Part shown: piece after piece, positions 24,300-35,269 of the stretch
Numbering within the stretch: position 1 is the first letter of the stretch
Layout: each line of letters begins with the position of its first letter
DNA from: Epiperipatus broadwayi
Lineage: Eukaryota; Onychophora; Udeonychophora; Euonychophora; Peripatidae
DNA: 64,000 nt
Direction: 5' to 3'
Assembly (NCBI GenBank): GCA_028023455.1
Contig: JAQFVV010000012.1
Span: forward strand, 13,220,364-13,284,363
Notes under the pieces: generated by a model
What the model was told of the DNA's origin: nothing
Database searches by the model: none
What the model saw: only the letters and a program-made list of their open reading frames with translations
Position numbers and translations under genes: made by a program

Positions 24300-26585
24300 A
24301 AAAAACATTAACAATGAAATATATTACAGGCAAGATCATAAAGATATGAACTCTATTTAGCAACCTCTGTCAAATAATCTCATGTGCTTTATATAAGAAA
24401 GAATACTAAAACTAGTTCACCTAATTCTTTATTGTAATTGAAATTAAAATCAATACTTTAGATTTGCTTACTAAAGAGTCTTAGAAACAGCTTAACTCCA
24501 AAACTGATTCATTCTTCAAATAAGCTCTTCTAAAACAGATTAAATAATTTTCTTTATGACTTTATTTTATTTTATTTAAATATTGTATGTTACTAGATTT
24601 TAACATTTTCTGCCTTTGAAGACACATTAAATGATTGGATAATTTAAGACTATTTCTTATAAATTTTCAAATTCATTTAAAATATAAATATTTTTTTAAA
24701 AAGTCTTTAAAATGATTATAATTAACGTCAACCAGATATTTCATTCAAATGGATTGCCTAATGATTTTGAAACAAAGAAATAAGTAACTAAAAATAAAGA
24801 GATCCTATAATGTCAAAAGAATGAATATTTTAAAAATTCTAACCAAAATGACCATCATAAATTTATTATACAAATTTGTGAGACAATTTCAGACTATAAG
24901 TTATTACATTGGCATTTGTTGCTTGCAAAACAAATTTTGAATTCAATTACTTAATGTTCAATAATAAAAGCACTATTACATAAATGTTAATCCAATGTTG
25001 AATGAAAACTTAGCCATTTTTCCAATAGCTTATTAAATCTAGATGTTTATTATTTTTTCCAGTTGACTGCATACTAACTATTTAAGAATCAGGTTATATT
25101 AATTGATATTTATACAAACTTCACTAAATCATAGTTATACTCTGTAAATATTTCTAAAAAAATGTTTCTCCTGTAAATATTTAAAAAAAAAATGTTTCTC
25201 TATTTACAGGAAGTAAACTAGCATCACAAGTGTGAGCAATTATGAATTAGTAGGTAAATATATTCAATAATCAAAATCAACTGTCAACAATATATCAGCT
25301 AAATAAAAAAAAAATGGAATGTGAAAAATCATCTTGCAAGTCATATTTTAAGGTACAGGGAGCAATGCAGTGGAGATTATTGTTGTTGCAGCAGATTCAA
25401 TAATCAGAAATCATTAGAAAACATTCTCACATAGGCATTATATAGGCTTACATACAGCTTCTTTATCAAGGTATCATAATCACAGCTCGCTTGCATAGAA
25501 TACACAATGATTTTAGGAAGGCAGAAGCAGTCATCATAAAAGAACTAAAAAAATTAAGAATATCAGATAAAATAGACAGAGAAAAAAATAAGCTACACCC
25601 AAAAGCACTCATGATAAAAGACCTTCCTATCATGCATCTGATAGTCAACATTTGAAAAGGCAGATCTAATCAGCTGATTAGATTTTGTGAATGCTCCAAT
25701 ATCTAAAAGGCATTTCTAAGCTGTAGCAGAACTACATAATTGTGGTGATGGCACCAAGTTATATTCAGCAACAAGTCATGATAATCATAAAGCTCACTTG
25801 TATTTACGTGGTTATAAATCTAATTCAACAATTGTTTGTAAAAATAACATATTTCTTATCACCTAAGTATTTAATAGGAAATGTCCCTTACTAAAATACC
25901 CAATCACTAATACTATACATTACTCTTCTATTAATGGTTCAATAATATATGGCTAAATTTTATAATTCATCTTTTTGTTTAAGTGATAAAATTATAATTA
26001 ATCTCTGACTTAAAAATATCATAAAACTGTAAAATTATAACATTGAGTGGTTGTATAAATTTCAGCATATCTTATCTTTAACAACTTAAACAAAATTGCT
26101 TATAAAAATGAATTGCCCACAATGGGGGTCATATAGATCTAAACAATATAATAATGATTTTTTAGAAAAACTTAGTATATTAGTCACAGGATTTTTTATA
26201 TGATCTGTGACTTTCACTAACAAATCAAGCAATATGTACATATATACATAAAACATCAAAAAATAAATAAATTTTTGAATTAAACTATCATCCAAAAAAA
26301 TTACTTTTAATCTTATTTTTTAAGATTTATAGAATATTTTAAAAAATACTGATATCATTAAATAAAATAATAAATAAATAACAAATAGAAAAGATATGTT
26401 GAAATAATTTAAATTTTTTAATACTAAAGTAGTTGTTTTGTAAAATCATAAGTGTAAAACATTTATTTACCAAACTTGTCACATAGTTTTCAGTAATAAA
26501 TTTGAAAAAAAAAAAAAATCAAAGAAAAATTTATCATAAAATAAATCAATCTAAAATATTATTACAATCTCTGAAACAACAATAA
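24300..26585. other. AT-rich intronic DNA with one weak coding-like patch
   Basis: Mostly featureless. At about 25500-25650 on the plus strand, a frame reading KAEAVIIKELKKLRISDKID and then KNKLHPKAL stays open and is Lys/Glu-rich. It lacks splice signals in phase with the gene, which runs on the other strand, so it is probably an old transposon fragment. Confidence 0.35.
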
Positions 26586-27948
26586 GGGTGCTAGTATCAA
26601 CGATGGTACAGATTTGCTAGATAGTGCTGTTCCTACTCAAAAACATTGAAATATAATGTTACCTGGCCATGACATATTATTAAATATTGTGCTTTTAACT
26701 TTTTTTTTATTATTAAATAAATAGTAAATGTCTTTTCCTATCTTTTTTTTTTTTTTTTTGACATATTACTAAAGAACTGATTATATATCTTGTTTTTATC
26801 TTAATTTTTGTTTTATTAAAGAAATAAAACAAATACTGAAGAACGACTTCTTTCTTACCTTTTTTTTAAATATTATTAAAGAACTGATTAAATATCGTGC
26901 TTTTTATCTTAATTTTCTTTTTATTAAATAAATAAAATAAATAGTTTTGACATATTATTAAAAAAACTGACATTTTTAAAAAAGTATATAGTAAACGATG
27001 TACTATAGTTTACTTTTTTCTTTTATGTTTTTTTTTTTAAAGAAAATAGAAACATCTTTTTTAAAAAACGTCTACCTGGCCTTTACCTTTTTTTTGACAG
27101 ATTATTAAAGAACTGATTACATATTACGTTTTTATCTGAATTTTTGTTTTATTCAAGAAATAAAAAAAATAGTAAAGAATGTCTTTTTTCTTACCTTTTT
27201 TTTTTATAAATATTATTAAAGAACTGATTGAAATATCATGTTTTTATCTTAATTTTTTTTTTTATTAAAGAAATAAAATAAATAGTTTTGATATATTATT
27301 AAAGAACAGACATTTTAAAAAAAGTATATAGTAAACCATTTACTATAATTTACTTTTTTTTTTTTAATTACTGTGGGGTTTTTTTTGGACAAAATATAAA
27401 TGATTTTTTTATTACCTTTTTTTATTGACATATTTACTTTTTTTTCTTTTAATTGTTGTACCTTTAAAAAGTAAATTTGTAAACTTAACATTAAACATCA
27501 AACAACTATTATGGATCAAACACCGTCGATGGCAGTATGCACCATTTTGTTGTCCTCGTGAAAATCTCACGGATAATGTCACTATCAAATAAATCATGTT
27601 TACAAACAAACTTTGTCTAATTTTACACCCTTCAAAACAAAATTTTAAAAAATACAACTCTTTCATATTTTTTTCTACATAATTCAAATGTAAAAAAAAA
27701 AATTGATTTAATAATATTTAAAAAGTGCTGAATTCAAATACACACACACTCAAATTATATGATACACAAGGTTCAATAGCGGTTATTTGGAGAGTAAGAA
27801 CAGGGCACTTGAATAGAGTGTGAATTGCGATAAATTAGCAGAACACACTACAGGTCATTACAGCCTGCCTCAGAAATGGTATATTTAACTGTTTTTAAGT
27901 AGGAACAGCACCATCCAACGACCTGTACCGTCGATGATACTAGTACCC
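26586..27948. mobile_element. TIR element with degenerate internal repeats (1363 bp)
   Basis: Terminal inverted repeats of about 55 bp. The left end starts GGGTGCTAGTATCAACG. The right end in reverse complement starts GGGTACTAGTATCATCG, and both contain a GTGCTGTTCCTACT block. The interior repeats AATATTATTAAAGAACTGATT and TTTTATCTTAATTTTTGTTT several times, so its left two thirds is a degenerate tandem array. No transposase or clear TSD. It ends only about 110 bp below the donor of exon 28060-28150. Confidence 0.78.
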
Positions 27949-28059
27949 AAAAAGTATATATATACTATTGTGATTACCAAAGAAATTGCATATGAATAAA
28001 AACATGAGCTGTATATATCAAATAATATATTATGGAAATAAAAAACACATATTCTGTAC

Positions 28060-28150
28060 CTTATTCTCTTCTGGCATACTTTTATTAATAGATAATTTGT
28101 CTTCATATTTTTGTGTGAGTAATAATGACTCTTCTTGGATACGGTGAAGT
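28060..28150 (-). CDS. Coiled-coil protein, exon 2 of those visible (91 nt)
   Basis: A minus-strand exon after an AG acceptor (TTTTTTTAAG), ending at a GTACAG donor. Its first base completes the Arg codon left open by the 61750-61796 exon. Thirty full codons follow: LHRIQEESLLLTQKYEDKLS, then INKSMPEENK. The 3' boundary is phase 0 and joins exactly to the 21859-21942 exon. The phase-2/phase-0 match across a 33.6 kb intron is strong support that these are exons of one gene. The protein continues as a charged coiled coil. Confidence 0.85.
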
Positions 28151-28782
28151 CTTAAAAAAACCATTTTTTTAATAGTGTTATTATATAATAATCAAAGATA
28201 TTATGTATGTTTCCTTTCAAAATTATTTTATTTGCTAACAAAAGTCTTTATGGGTATTAACATTATATACAATATTTAACTTCTTAAATAATTATAATAA
28301 TAGTTGATAATTCTGGTGTTCAGAACTGGTGTTGTTGTTTTTTTAATCCTATCAATAATACATAAATATCTAAATTAACAATTTGTTCTGTTAATTTCAC
28401 TTTTACTAAATACTACATAATTATTTAGATGTTTAATTCTTACTAATTCATCAAAACAAACATATATTGTGATAAATGTATATTTAAGCCCAAAAGATTT
28501 AAATATAACTTATAATAATTGAAAATTTTATTTTAAATAAGACTAATCTTGTAACAAGTGAACTTTATTGTAATTAAATTATATAAATTTTATTTTAAAT
28601 GCTTTCAATTGTCAATGAAAGTTTATTAAATATGCTTTATTAATAATCATTTGAGAAATCTTGCTTTGATAGATGTCTAAAATTTCAATATAGCAGGCAA
28701 AACTTGAGTAAAGATTAATTTAGAATATACTAAAGTGGCTATGTTAAATACACTTCTATAGATATATTAGAACATAATACTG

Positions 28783-28920
28783 TTGGTGCAACATACATAA
28801 TTTAATTACAACTTTATTTATACAATATAAATATTTGTACCACTCAATACACATCCCCATACTCATTAAATTCACAAGCACACCCACCCATACTTCAATG
28901 GTCAAACCCCCCCCCCCCCG
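28783..28920 (-). other. Possible short LTR end with AATAAA and an adjacent poly-G tract
   Basis: On the minus strand a run of 13 G (28907-28919 on the plus strand as C) is followed by TGACCATTG, an AATAAAG signal, and an end reading GCACCAACA. This would fit a polypurine tract plus a short TG...CA LTR downstream of the gag-like frame at 29.1-30.1 kb. No second copy was found, so this is only a suggestion. Confidence 0.3.
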
Positions 28921-29149
28921 TCGCACAAACCAACTGCCTGGATTCCCGCTGTCTGATTAACTCCTCAATTATATGTTCAACGGCAAAGAAAAAAAAAACC
29001 AAAAAAAAAAAAAACAGATTTTGCCTCTCAACAAATAACATGAAACCATGAGGACAATAATATCAAAATGAAACAACAAAACAAACAAACAAAATGCACA
29101 CCAACATACTATTTTAGCTAATCTCTACCTCTTGGTTTGGTAATGGGGG

Positions 29150-30125
29150 ATATGACCTTCTTCCCTGGTCATCGTTTGGTTTTGATATTACTCATCAGTC
29201 TTCCACTTCATAATACCGATGTGGTATGGTTTCATTACCTACTTTTTGGTAGCCTTTTCAGATCCAATTTGTATGCTTGTCTTCTTCGCTTACTTCCATA
29301 ACTTGGATGACCATCAACTTTTCCTCTTTCTATAGGTTTGTTATAGTCCTGTGCAATTAAGTCTATGGCATTTAATAATTCTGCTACTTCTTACCAGGAG
29401 CTTTTGTTAGACTTTTAATGGCATATTATGTTTAACTACCCTAATGATGCTGCTTTCCATCATGTTACACGCATCTAACATATGCAACTTTGCCACTTGA
29501 TGATGGAAAAACTGACAATAACTCTCTTGGTCACCCTTCTTGTATTTCTCCTGCATTAAATGATACCTCACCATTTCTTGTCCTTCAGACCAGAATGTTT
29601 CCCTGATGGCCTCTCTATACTCTTTAATCTCACCAGGATTGTGCATTTCCCACCAAGTTAAATTTGTAAACTGTTTAAATGTTCAATTAATGCCTCTCCC
29701 ATTTGTCTGGTGAACACTTGAGTTTTTAAAAATTGGTTTACCTAGCCCCCTTATAATATACAATTCTGCCTTATTTGGTTTTTCTTTTCCCTTATTCCAT
29801 CTTTATTCTCTCTCTCGGTTTTCATTTGCCCCTTACCTGAGCTGTCTTTTCTTTGGGTTTGGTCTTCTGCCTGTTTACTTTCACCTTCCCACTTCCCCAT
29901 CTTCTTGTGGAGTTTATTTTCTAATGCTAATATTCTCATCTCGTTTTTCTTTTCTATTTCTAATGACCTATCATGCCTCTCCCTCATTTCCTCAAACCTT
30001 GATTCCATTCTTTCTTCCATCTCCAGCAACTTTTCCATAATCTCCATCATGTTTGTCTCTCTTTCTTTATCAGTACAATCCTGGTCCATCTTCTTGTCCT
30101 TTCTTTCCCATGAACAGGTTTTCAT
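29150..30125 (-). pseudogene. Gag-like retroelement protein remnant
   Basis: Two minus-strand frames follow each other. At 29751-30125 an ATG-initiated 124-residue frame has a long coiled coil (MEIMEKLLEMEERMESRFEE) and a Lys/Glu/Gln-rich tail. At 29407-29646 an 80-residue frame reads IKEYREAIRETFWSEGQEMV and HLMQEKYKKGDQESYCQFFH, with the aromatic/charged pattern of a retrotransposon capsid. A further patch down to about 29200 reads ELLNAIDLIAQDYNKPIERG. The frames are out of register and carry stops, so the gene is broken. No zinc knuckle, protease or RT is attached. Origin from an LTR retrotransposon gag is inferred from layout and composition, not from a named family. Confidence 0.55.
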
Positions 30126-30129
30126 CTAT

Positions 30130-31050
30130 TTCATTCTTTACATTACTGTGTTTTATTTCAATTTTTACCACAATTCAAAATTGTTTTCTGGATTATATAT
30201 ATATAAAAAAATGAAGGAACTTATTATATTTAGTATAATACAATAATAATAAAATCTATCTTTCCCTTTTTACTATCACATAATAAATGTGCTGGGCCCA
30301 ACACCCCAGCCTATCAAGTTACCATGCTGTATGTCACTTTGCCCTATTGTCATATATTTAACACTACCCCCTATTTTCTCCCTTATTTAGTGCTTTACTC
30401 TCTAACACAACAACAACAAAAAAATGTCTTTTCTTTCAATCTGCCATTCTACTTTCGCAGCTCCATTTGTTGGGAAGCCATTTTAACAGGCGAACCCGAG
30501 TATCATTTTGTTATTTTTGGAAAATGATGTACATAAATCAATAAATTAATGGAGGCATATATTATGCCAAAGATATATAATATAACAATGGCTGTTTTAG
30601 TCACCATAACACCTGTAGATAAAGCTAATTTAATGTTAATGACCTAACCAAATGATGGTAAGAATTTATCCCATTCGAGAATTTTACGAGATAACCCTGC
30701 ACATTATATATACGCATACTATGCGATGATTAGTTATTTATTTCCCACAGTGATTGTTACCTTATCAATAATAGATTCTTGCAGTAAAAGCATATTTATG
30801 AGCATCAGGCAGAAGTCGACCTCAAGCATCAATCCCTCTATTGCAGTAAGAATTACACTTTATTGTGCTATTACTGGATTGTAAACTATGTTTAATCAGG
30901 TGCCCAGCCCTAGCTATCTCAATCTCAAGGCTGGGAGAGAAACCCTAACGGATATGAACCGAGGTGTTTGAGAATGCACAGTCACTTTGCTTTGTTATAT
31001 GGCTTCTTTCAAACCACATGTGCTTTAATAATAATTTGCAAATACTTTAA
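30130..31050. other. Non-coding stretch with a weak tRNA/SINE-like patch
   Basis: No gene. Near 30900-31000 the minus strand carries GGTTCATATCC (B-box-like) preceded by CATTCTCAAACACCTC and followed by GTTAGGGTTTCTCTCC. It may be a tRNA-derived SINE, but no A box at the right distance is convincing. Confidence 0.35.
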
Positions 31051-31459
31051 ATTAACTACACCTGGGTCTCATTTTATGTGGTAGATAGGTTCTTCAGAAA
31101 ATGCACACAAAAATAGACTTAACAAAAATGGGGGATACATACTGTAATTTTCAAAAATTGCATAAAAGCAAAGCAACAATGTAAAATTAATTTAAATTTC
31201 ACATAAAAAATATGGAAATAAAATATGACTAATAAAAAATTTCAAATTTAAAAAAAATTGATACAAGACAAACTTTTTTTTACTTTTTTTATTAACTACA
31301 ATATTTAATTTTATTCAAAATATATTTTTATGCGTAATTTACAATATTTTATATTTTTTCACACATGTACAGTATTTTAATTATTATCGCTATTTGACGA
31401 TATACAGGTTCCTTTGTAAACTGGTAAGAAATCAGATTATTCACAAAAGGAAAAAAAAC

Positions 31460-31612
31460 TAGTGCCAACTTCATTTTTTTTAATTGCTCTTATAGTGGAC
31501 TCGCCTAAACTAAAATGTTTTCCAATCACTGTTGATCCTTCCCATTTCACTAAGTGATCTAAAATTGAAATTTTTGTTTCTAAAGAAATTCATTTTCTTA
31601 GATGTTTTTTCC
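31460..31612 (-). pseudogene. Tigger transposase fragment (Psq/CENP-B N-terminal helix-turn-helix)
   Basis: The minus-strand frame reads RKKHLRK, a stop, then ISLETK and ISILDHLVKWEGSTVIGKHF, and SLGESTIRAIKKNE. This is the DNA-binding helix-turn-helix that opens pogo/Tigger and CENP-B proteins (sequence-specific binding to the transposon ends). The premature stop, and the absence of the DDE catalytic domain in the rest of the element, make it a dead fragment. Its place inside matching TIRs supports the assignment. Confidence 0.78.
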
Positions 31613-31893
31613 TCTCAATTAGGGTAAACTGAAAGTTTAAAATAAAAATAAGAACTTAGTCTTATGATAATAAAAAGACATCTACTCACCACTGTTGGGC
31701 AAAATTTAATTCAAACTAACAATTAAAAATTAAATTCTTATTTTTGTTTTTAATTTTCAATTCTGTTTAAAAATCAAATTTCATCGTTTCACATCACATT
31801 AATTTCAGATCACATTACATAAGTTTTAAATTATTAATTACAACTAAAAATCAGATTTTAATTTTTAATAGTCAAATTTAATTGTGCACACCA

Positions 31894-32195
31894 ACTTGCG
31901 GGCACTAAATGATTAATTGATTACGTACTCTTTTTTAAAAAAGCAAAAATAGAATATGATTTAAAATGCAAAAACAACCTACATGCATAGTATACACATC
32001 TATAATATTTGAACAGATTTACATTATAATCTTGTAAAATTTATTACTTGTGGACACTAAATGATTAATTGATTATGTACTCTTTTTTTAAAAAGCAAAA
32101 ATAGAATGTGATTTAAAATGAAAAAACAACAACTTGTGTAGTATAAGCATCTATAAACTTTTGAACAATTTACATTATAATCTTGTAAAATTTAA
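31894..32195. repeat. Tandem duplication of about 150 bp inside the Tigger-like element
   Basis: Two head-to-tail copies (31894-32045 and 32046-32195) share CACTAAATGATTAATTGATT and ACATTATAATCTTGTAAAAT. They differ by scattered substitutions. Confidence 0.8.
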
Positions 32196-32519
32196 TGTGT
32201 GTATATAAAATGAGTAAATCCTGATTTTAAGTGATTATGAACTTCTTAATTGCATAAAATCTATTACAATATTATTATAAAGTGCTGAAAATATTGAAAT
32301 TATTAGATGAAAGTCGAACTCTGATAATGCGCTATTACTTTAAATATGATGTGTGAGTGCGCGAAATTTATAATATTTAAAATAATAGCTCTGATCTAAT
32401 AATTTTTATCGCATAAAAGAAAACCACATACAAAGATATTAAGAAAAACATGAATCGCATAACTGCAAAATCGCATTAAAATAATCCGCATAAAACGAGA
32501 CCCAGGTGTACTTTGACCT

Positions 32520-33100
32520 TCATAAGTTATTACTCAAAACTACTATATGCTACAATTCATTTGCTGGACTTAAGGTTAGCGTTTAAAGTATGTTAGATCT
32601 AGCGGTGTACTCATATAGACCATGCATAACTAACTTTGCGAGATATAATAATAGAACAAAAAAAAAACAGGAAAATATAAACGATAAATAAACTCATCAC
32701 TGACAAATAATTACCATTCGTAAATAAGAACACAATTTTATATTCTTTTATTATCAATGGGGGAATTTACTAAAATTTATATATCAACAGTAAAAAAAAT
32801 ACATAAAATAGATTAAATAAAATAAAAAGCAAAGAAAGAAAAAAAAATGCAGTTATACAATATACATCATTCTCTATTTTAATAATGAATAAACAAACCT
32901 TGAGGAGAACTATATGTAATTATAAGTTCAATTATAAAAGTCACATTTACTTTTTTACACAGGATTTACAGATGTTTTAATTTCTTACACGTAAGCTTAC
33001 AGTTATTCTTCCATAATTAGGGTAATATAAATACGTGCTCTTAGTACAAGTCTGGAATATATGGTTCTGTTCAAAGCTGTAGTATAGGAATAAATACTAA
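32520..33100. other. AT-rich DNA without recognisable features
   Basis: No ORF, element end or exon could be supported on either strand. Confidence 0.5.
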
Positions 33101-33242
33101 TGGTGGTGGTCAGTGACAAAGTCTTGTTTGAAATTTAGTAAGCACACAAAATTGAATATCTTTTCTTTCTGGTGGTCAGTGATGAAGATCTTGTTTGGAA
33201 TTTAGTAAGCACGTGAGATAAACGGTCATTTCTTTCTTCTTG
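33101..33242. repeat. Two-copy tandem repeat of about 70 bp
   Basis: The units share GGTGGTCAGTGA, then TCTTGTTTGRAATTTAGTAA and GCAC, followed by different tails before TTTCTTTC. It lies just upstream of the piggyBac remnant and may be part of that element's 5' region. Confidence 0.65.
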
Positions 33243-33249
33243 ACATTAC

Positions 33250-34010
33250 TCTAAATAACCCATGGGATCCTAAGAGGTTATGGTGTAAGTGAACAGACAA
33301 CAGCATCAAGAATAGCTAGGTCCTAGGAGCATGAGGTGATAGCCCTACATGCATATGACTTCTACCCCATAGTTAAGGTTTTAAACATTTTTAGTATTGA
33401 TTTATAAGAATACGTTATATAGCTTCTCCTCCAGAGCCTCAACATGCTTGTAATTTTGCTATAACAAAAGTAATAATTTTGACTGCATCTGTAAGATTAG
33501 ACTACTATAGAGCAGTGAAATATAAATTTTAAGGCTGATAATCAGATGCACAGAAAGATTGCAGTTGATGAAGCAATCACAAAATTTACTTGGCATAGTA
33601 TCATGTGATAATATATTCTCTTAAAACCAATAGAGATTTCAAGTAGTAGGTATGTAGTGATAGCCACAATAGGTTATGTATACCACATGGAATTTTATGC
33701 AGGCAAAAAATCAAATCCAGACTCTTGCCTATGCCTTGGTACTCATGATGTGGAGTCAAGTTTTTCCACATCTCGCATCACCTTATTTTCAAGTCTACAG
33801 CTAGCAAATGAGCTATATGCAAATAAATTATATCTCTGACAATAGCAGTGGCCTTCAATTTTTAGTTTGGATGGACTAAAAACTAATTCCTATGATTGCA
33901 AATGCATGTCCACCTTGTAGAAATTTGTTTTGTATCTTTTATTAGGAAAAATATTTTTCTTATAGACACCTTGCGATTTTTTAACTTCTGGGGTACAAGA
34001 AAAAATGATG
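33250..34010 (+). pseudogene. piggyBac-family transposase remnant
   Basis: In successive plus-strand frames the sequence shows AVDEAITKFTWHSI (33561 on; cf. the piggyBac DEAM-KFKGR block), then LLKPI, then IGYVYHMEFYAGKK (33665 on; cf. the GYV-YTGKK block), and SLQLANELYANKLY (about 33790 on; cf. FFDNFFTSLPLLEEL). The first catalytic Asp is visible. The third (FDN) position has been lost in a segment reading SRITLFS. Stops and frame changes separate the blocks, so the protein is dead. piggyBac transposases cut and paste at TTAA sites; the TIRs of this copy could not be defined. Confidence 0.75.
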
Positions 34011-34369
34011 AATTCTTATGGTTCTATATTTATAAGTTTTGAGGCTATGGATTATCTCAATAAAAATATTATATATGTTTTGAATCAGAATTTTGCGAGG
34101 AATACAGTAAAATTATCAATGAAAATATAATTTTAAAACAAAGTTATGATAAATTAGAAATTATAAATAAATATTCAATAATTTTTACAATAATAAAACT
34201 CCTTTTTTTCTGTTTTTTAATGATGATCATTGATTTTAAGTCATATTTTTCCTTAGTTTTTCTAGTTTCTATCAATATATATCTTTTTGCTCTATCATTA
34301 TTAAAATTGAAGTTATTGTGAAAATTGTGTCTCAAGTCAATTATTTAAAAATTCAATATGGTGCTAAAC

Positions 34370-35260
34370 TGTTCCACATAGTTAACATGCCTTGACTAGG
34401 CTGTAATCTCAGCCCTTTGATTTTATTTTGAGATCTTATCATTGTGTTGTTCTCTTTTGTTCTCACTATTTCCACTTATTTTATTTCAATTTGCTATATC
34501 TGTTCCAGGATGTCTCTATTTTGAGCTTCTATTTGTTGCTGTATATTTTCTTAACATTCATCGAGCTTGAATGTTCACTTGGGCTTAATCATCGTGTATT
34601 TGTTTTATATCCTCTCACTGTAACTATTTCAATTTTTTTTCATGTCTTTTTTCATTTGATCTTGATTATTTGTAAGGTCTTCCAACTGCTTGTCTTGCTG
34701 CATTCTATGGTCATATCTTCCTTTACATATTTTATCTCCTGCATCAATTCTCCATTGTGTTTTAACATTTATTTTTGCTTTTCATCTCCATCTTCTTCAT
34801 TCATTTTTGATTTTGTGCCAAATCTTTTAACATTTCAGCCAGGGTTGCTTGTTCCCCATATACTATTTTGTTTGGCTTCTTGGAAATAATTTCTGAACTT
34901 TATCCATTATTTTTCTCATCCACTGGTTCTGGACTTGCATTCTCATAATCTATCATGTCCAATTCTCTCCTATCTTCTTCAATACTGTTATTCACGTTAC
35001 TTTTATCATTTAATTCTATTTTGATTAATCAACCTTCCCAGATAACTGGCCAACTAACTTAGTATCCTCAGATCTCTTTTAAAATGGTCCCATCTATTGT
35101 CTGCCTCACTGTTTCTTCATATTCATCCTTAGTATTTCGTGGAAGATGACCAATAGTAACAATTTACTTCTGTGATAATATAAATAATGGAATCATATAT
35201 CTATTGTACCAGTTCCTTCTTCACTTCTTTTGATCACTGAGGGCATGGTCACTAATGACC
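34370..35260 (-). pseudogene. Broken coiled-coil (gag-like or ORF1-like) retroelement frame
   Basis: On the minus strand, interrupted frames read VNNSIEEDRRELDMIDYENA, ASPEPVDEKNN, then EQATLAEMLKDLAQNQK and KHNGELMQEIKY. They are acidic and helical with heptads, and broken by several stops. In layout this resembles the coiled-coil N-terminus of the gag-like frames at 29.8-30.1 kb and 58.3-58.6 kb. The long plus-strand ORF over it (34428-34889) is an antisense shadow rich in Phe/Leu/Ser. No zinc knuckle or RT follows, so the exact element type is open. Confidence 0.45.
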
Positions 35261-35269
35261 TAGAAAATT

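Larger units (their letters stand above)
21943..28059 (-). other. Intron of about 6.1 kb in the coiled-coil gene
   Basis: Bounded by the donor after 28060 and the acceptor before 21942. From 22.0 to 23.8 kb it is AT-rich with no feature. It then holds a GC-rich patch, a relative of the 9.8 kb palindrome, more AT-rich DNA, and a 1.36 kb TIR element next to the donor side. Confidence 0.75.
31057..32510 (-). mobile_element. pogo/Tigger-like DNA transposon
   Basis: The termini read TACACCTGGGTCTCATTTTA on the left and, in reverse complement, TACACCTGGGTCTCGTTTTA on the right, about 26 bp nearly identical. If the outer TA is the duplicated target, this fits the Tc1/mariner superfamily, to which pogo/Tigger belongs. 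The inside holds a remnant of a CENP-B-type transposase N-terminus and a 150-bp tandem duplication. At 1.45 kb it is shorter than a full Tigger, so most of the transposase gene is deleted or unrecognisable. Confidence 0.83.

Noticed and set aside
29905-30246. 113-codon plus-strand ORF
   Set aside because: Antisense shadow of the gag-like coiled coil at 29751-30125.
30324-30527. Plus-strand ORF of 67 codons near TTGGGAAGCCATTTTAACAG
   Set aside because: No family; considered as an LTR/primer-site junction for the gag-like fragment, but no second LTR copy was found.
34428-34889. 153-codon plus-strand ORF, the longest in the window
   Set aside because: Phe/Leu/Ser-rich antisense shadow of a charged coiled-coil frame on the minus strand.
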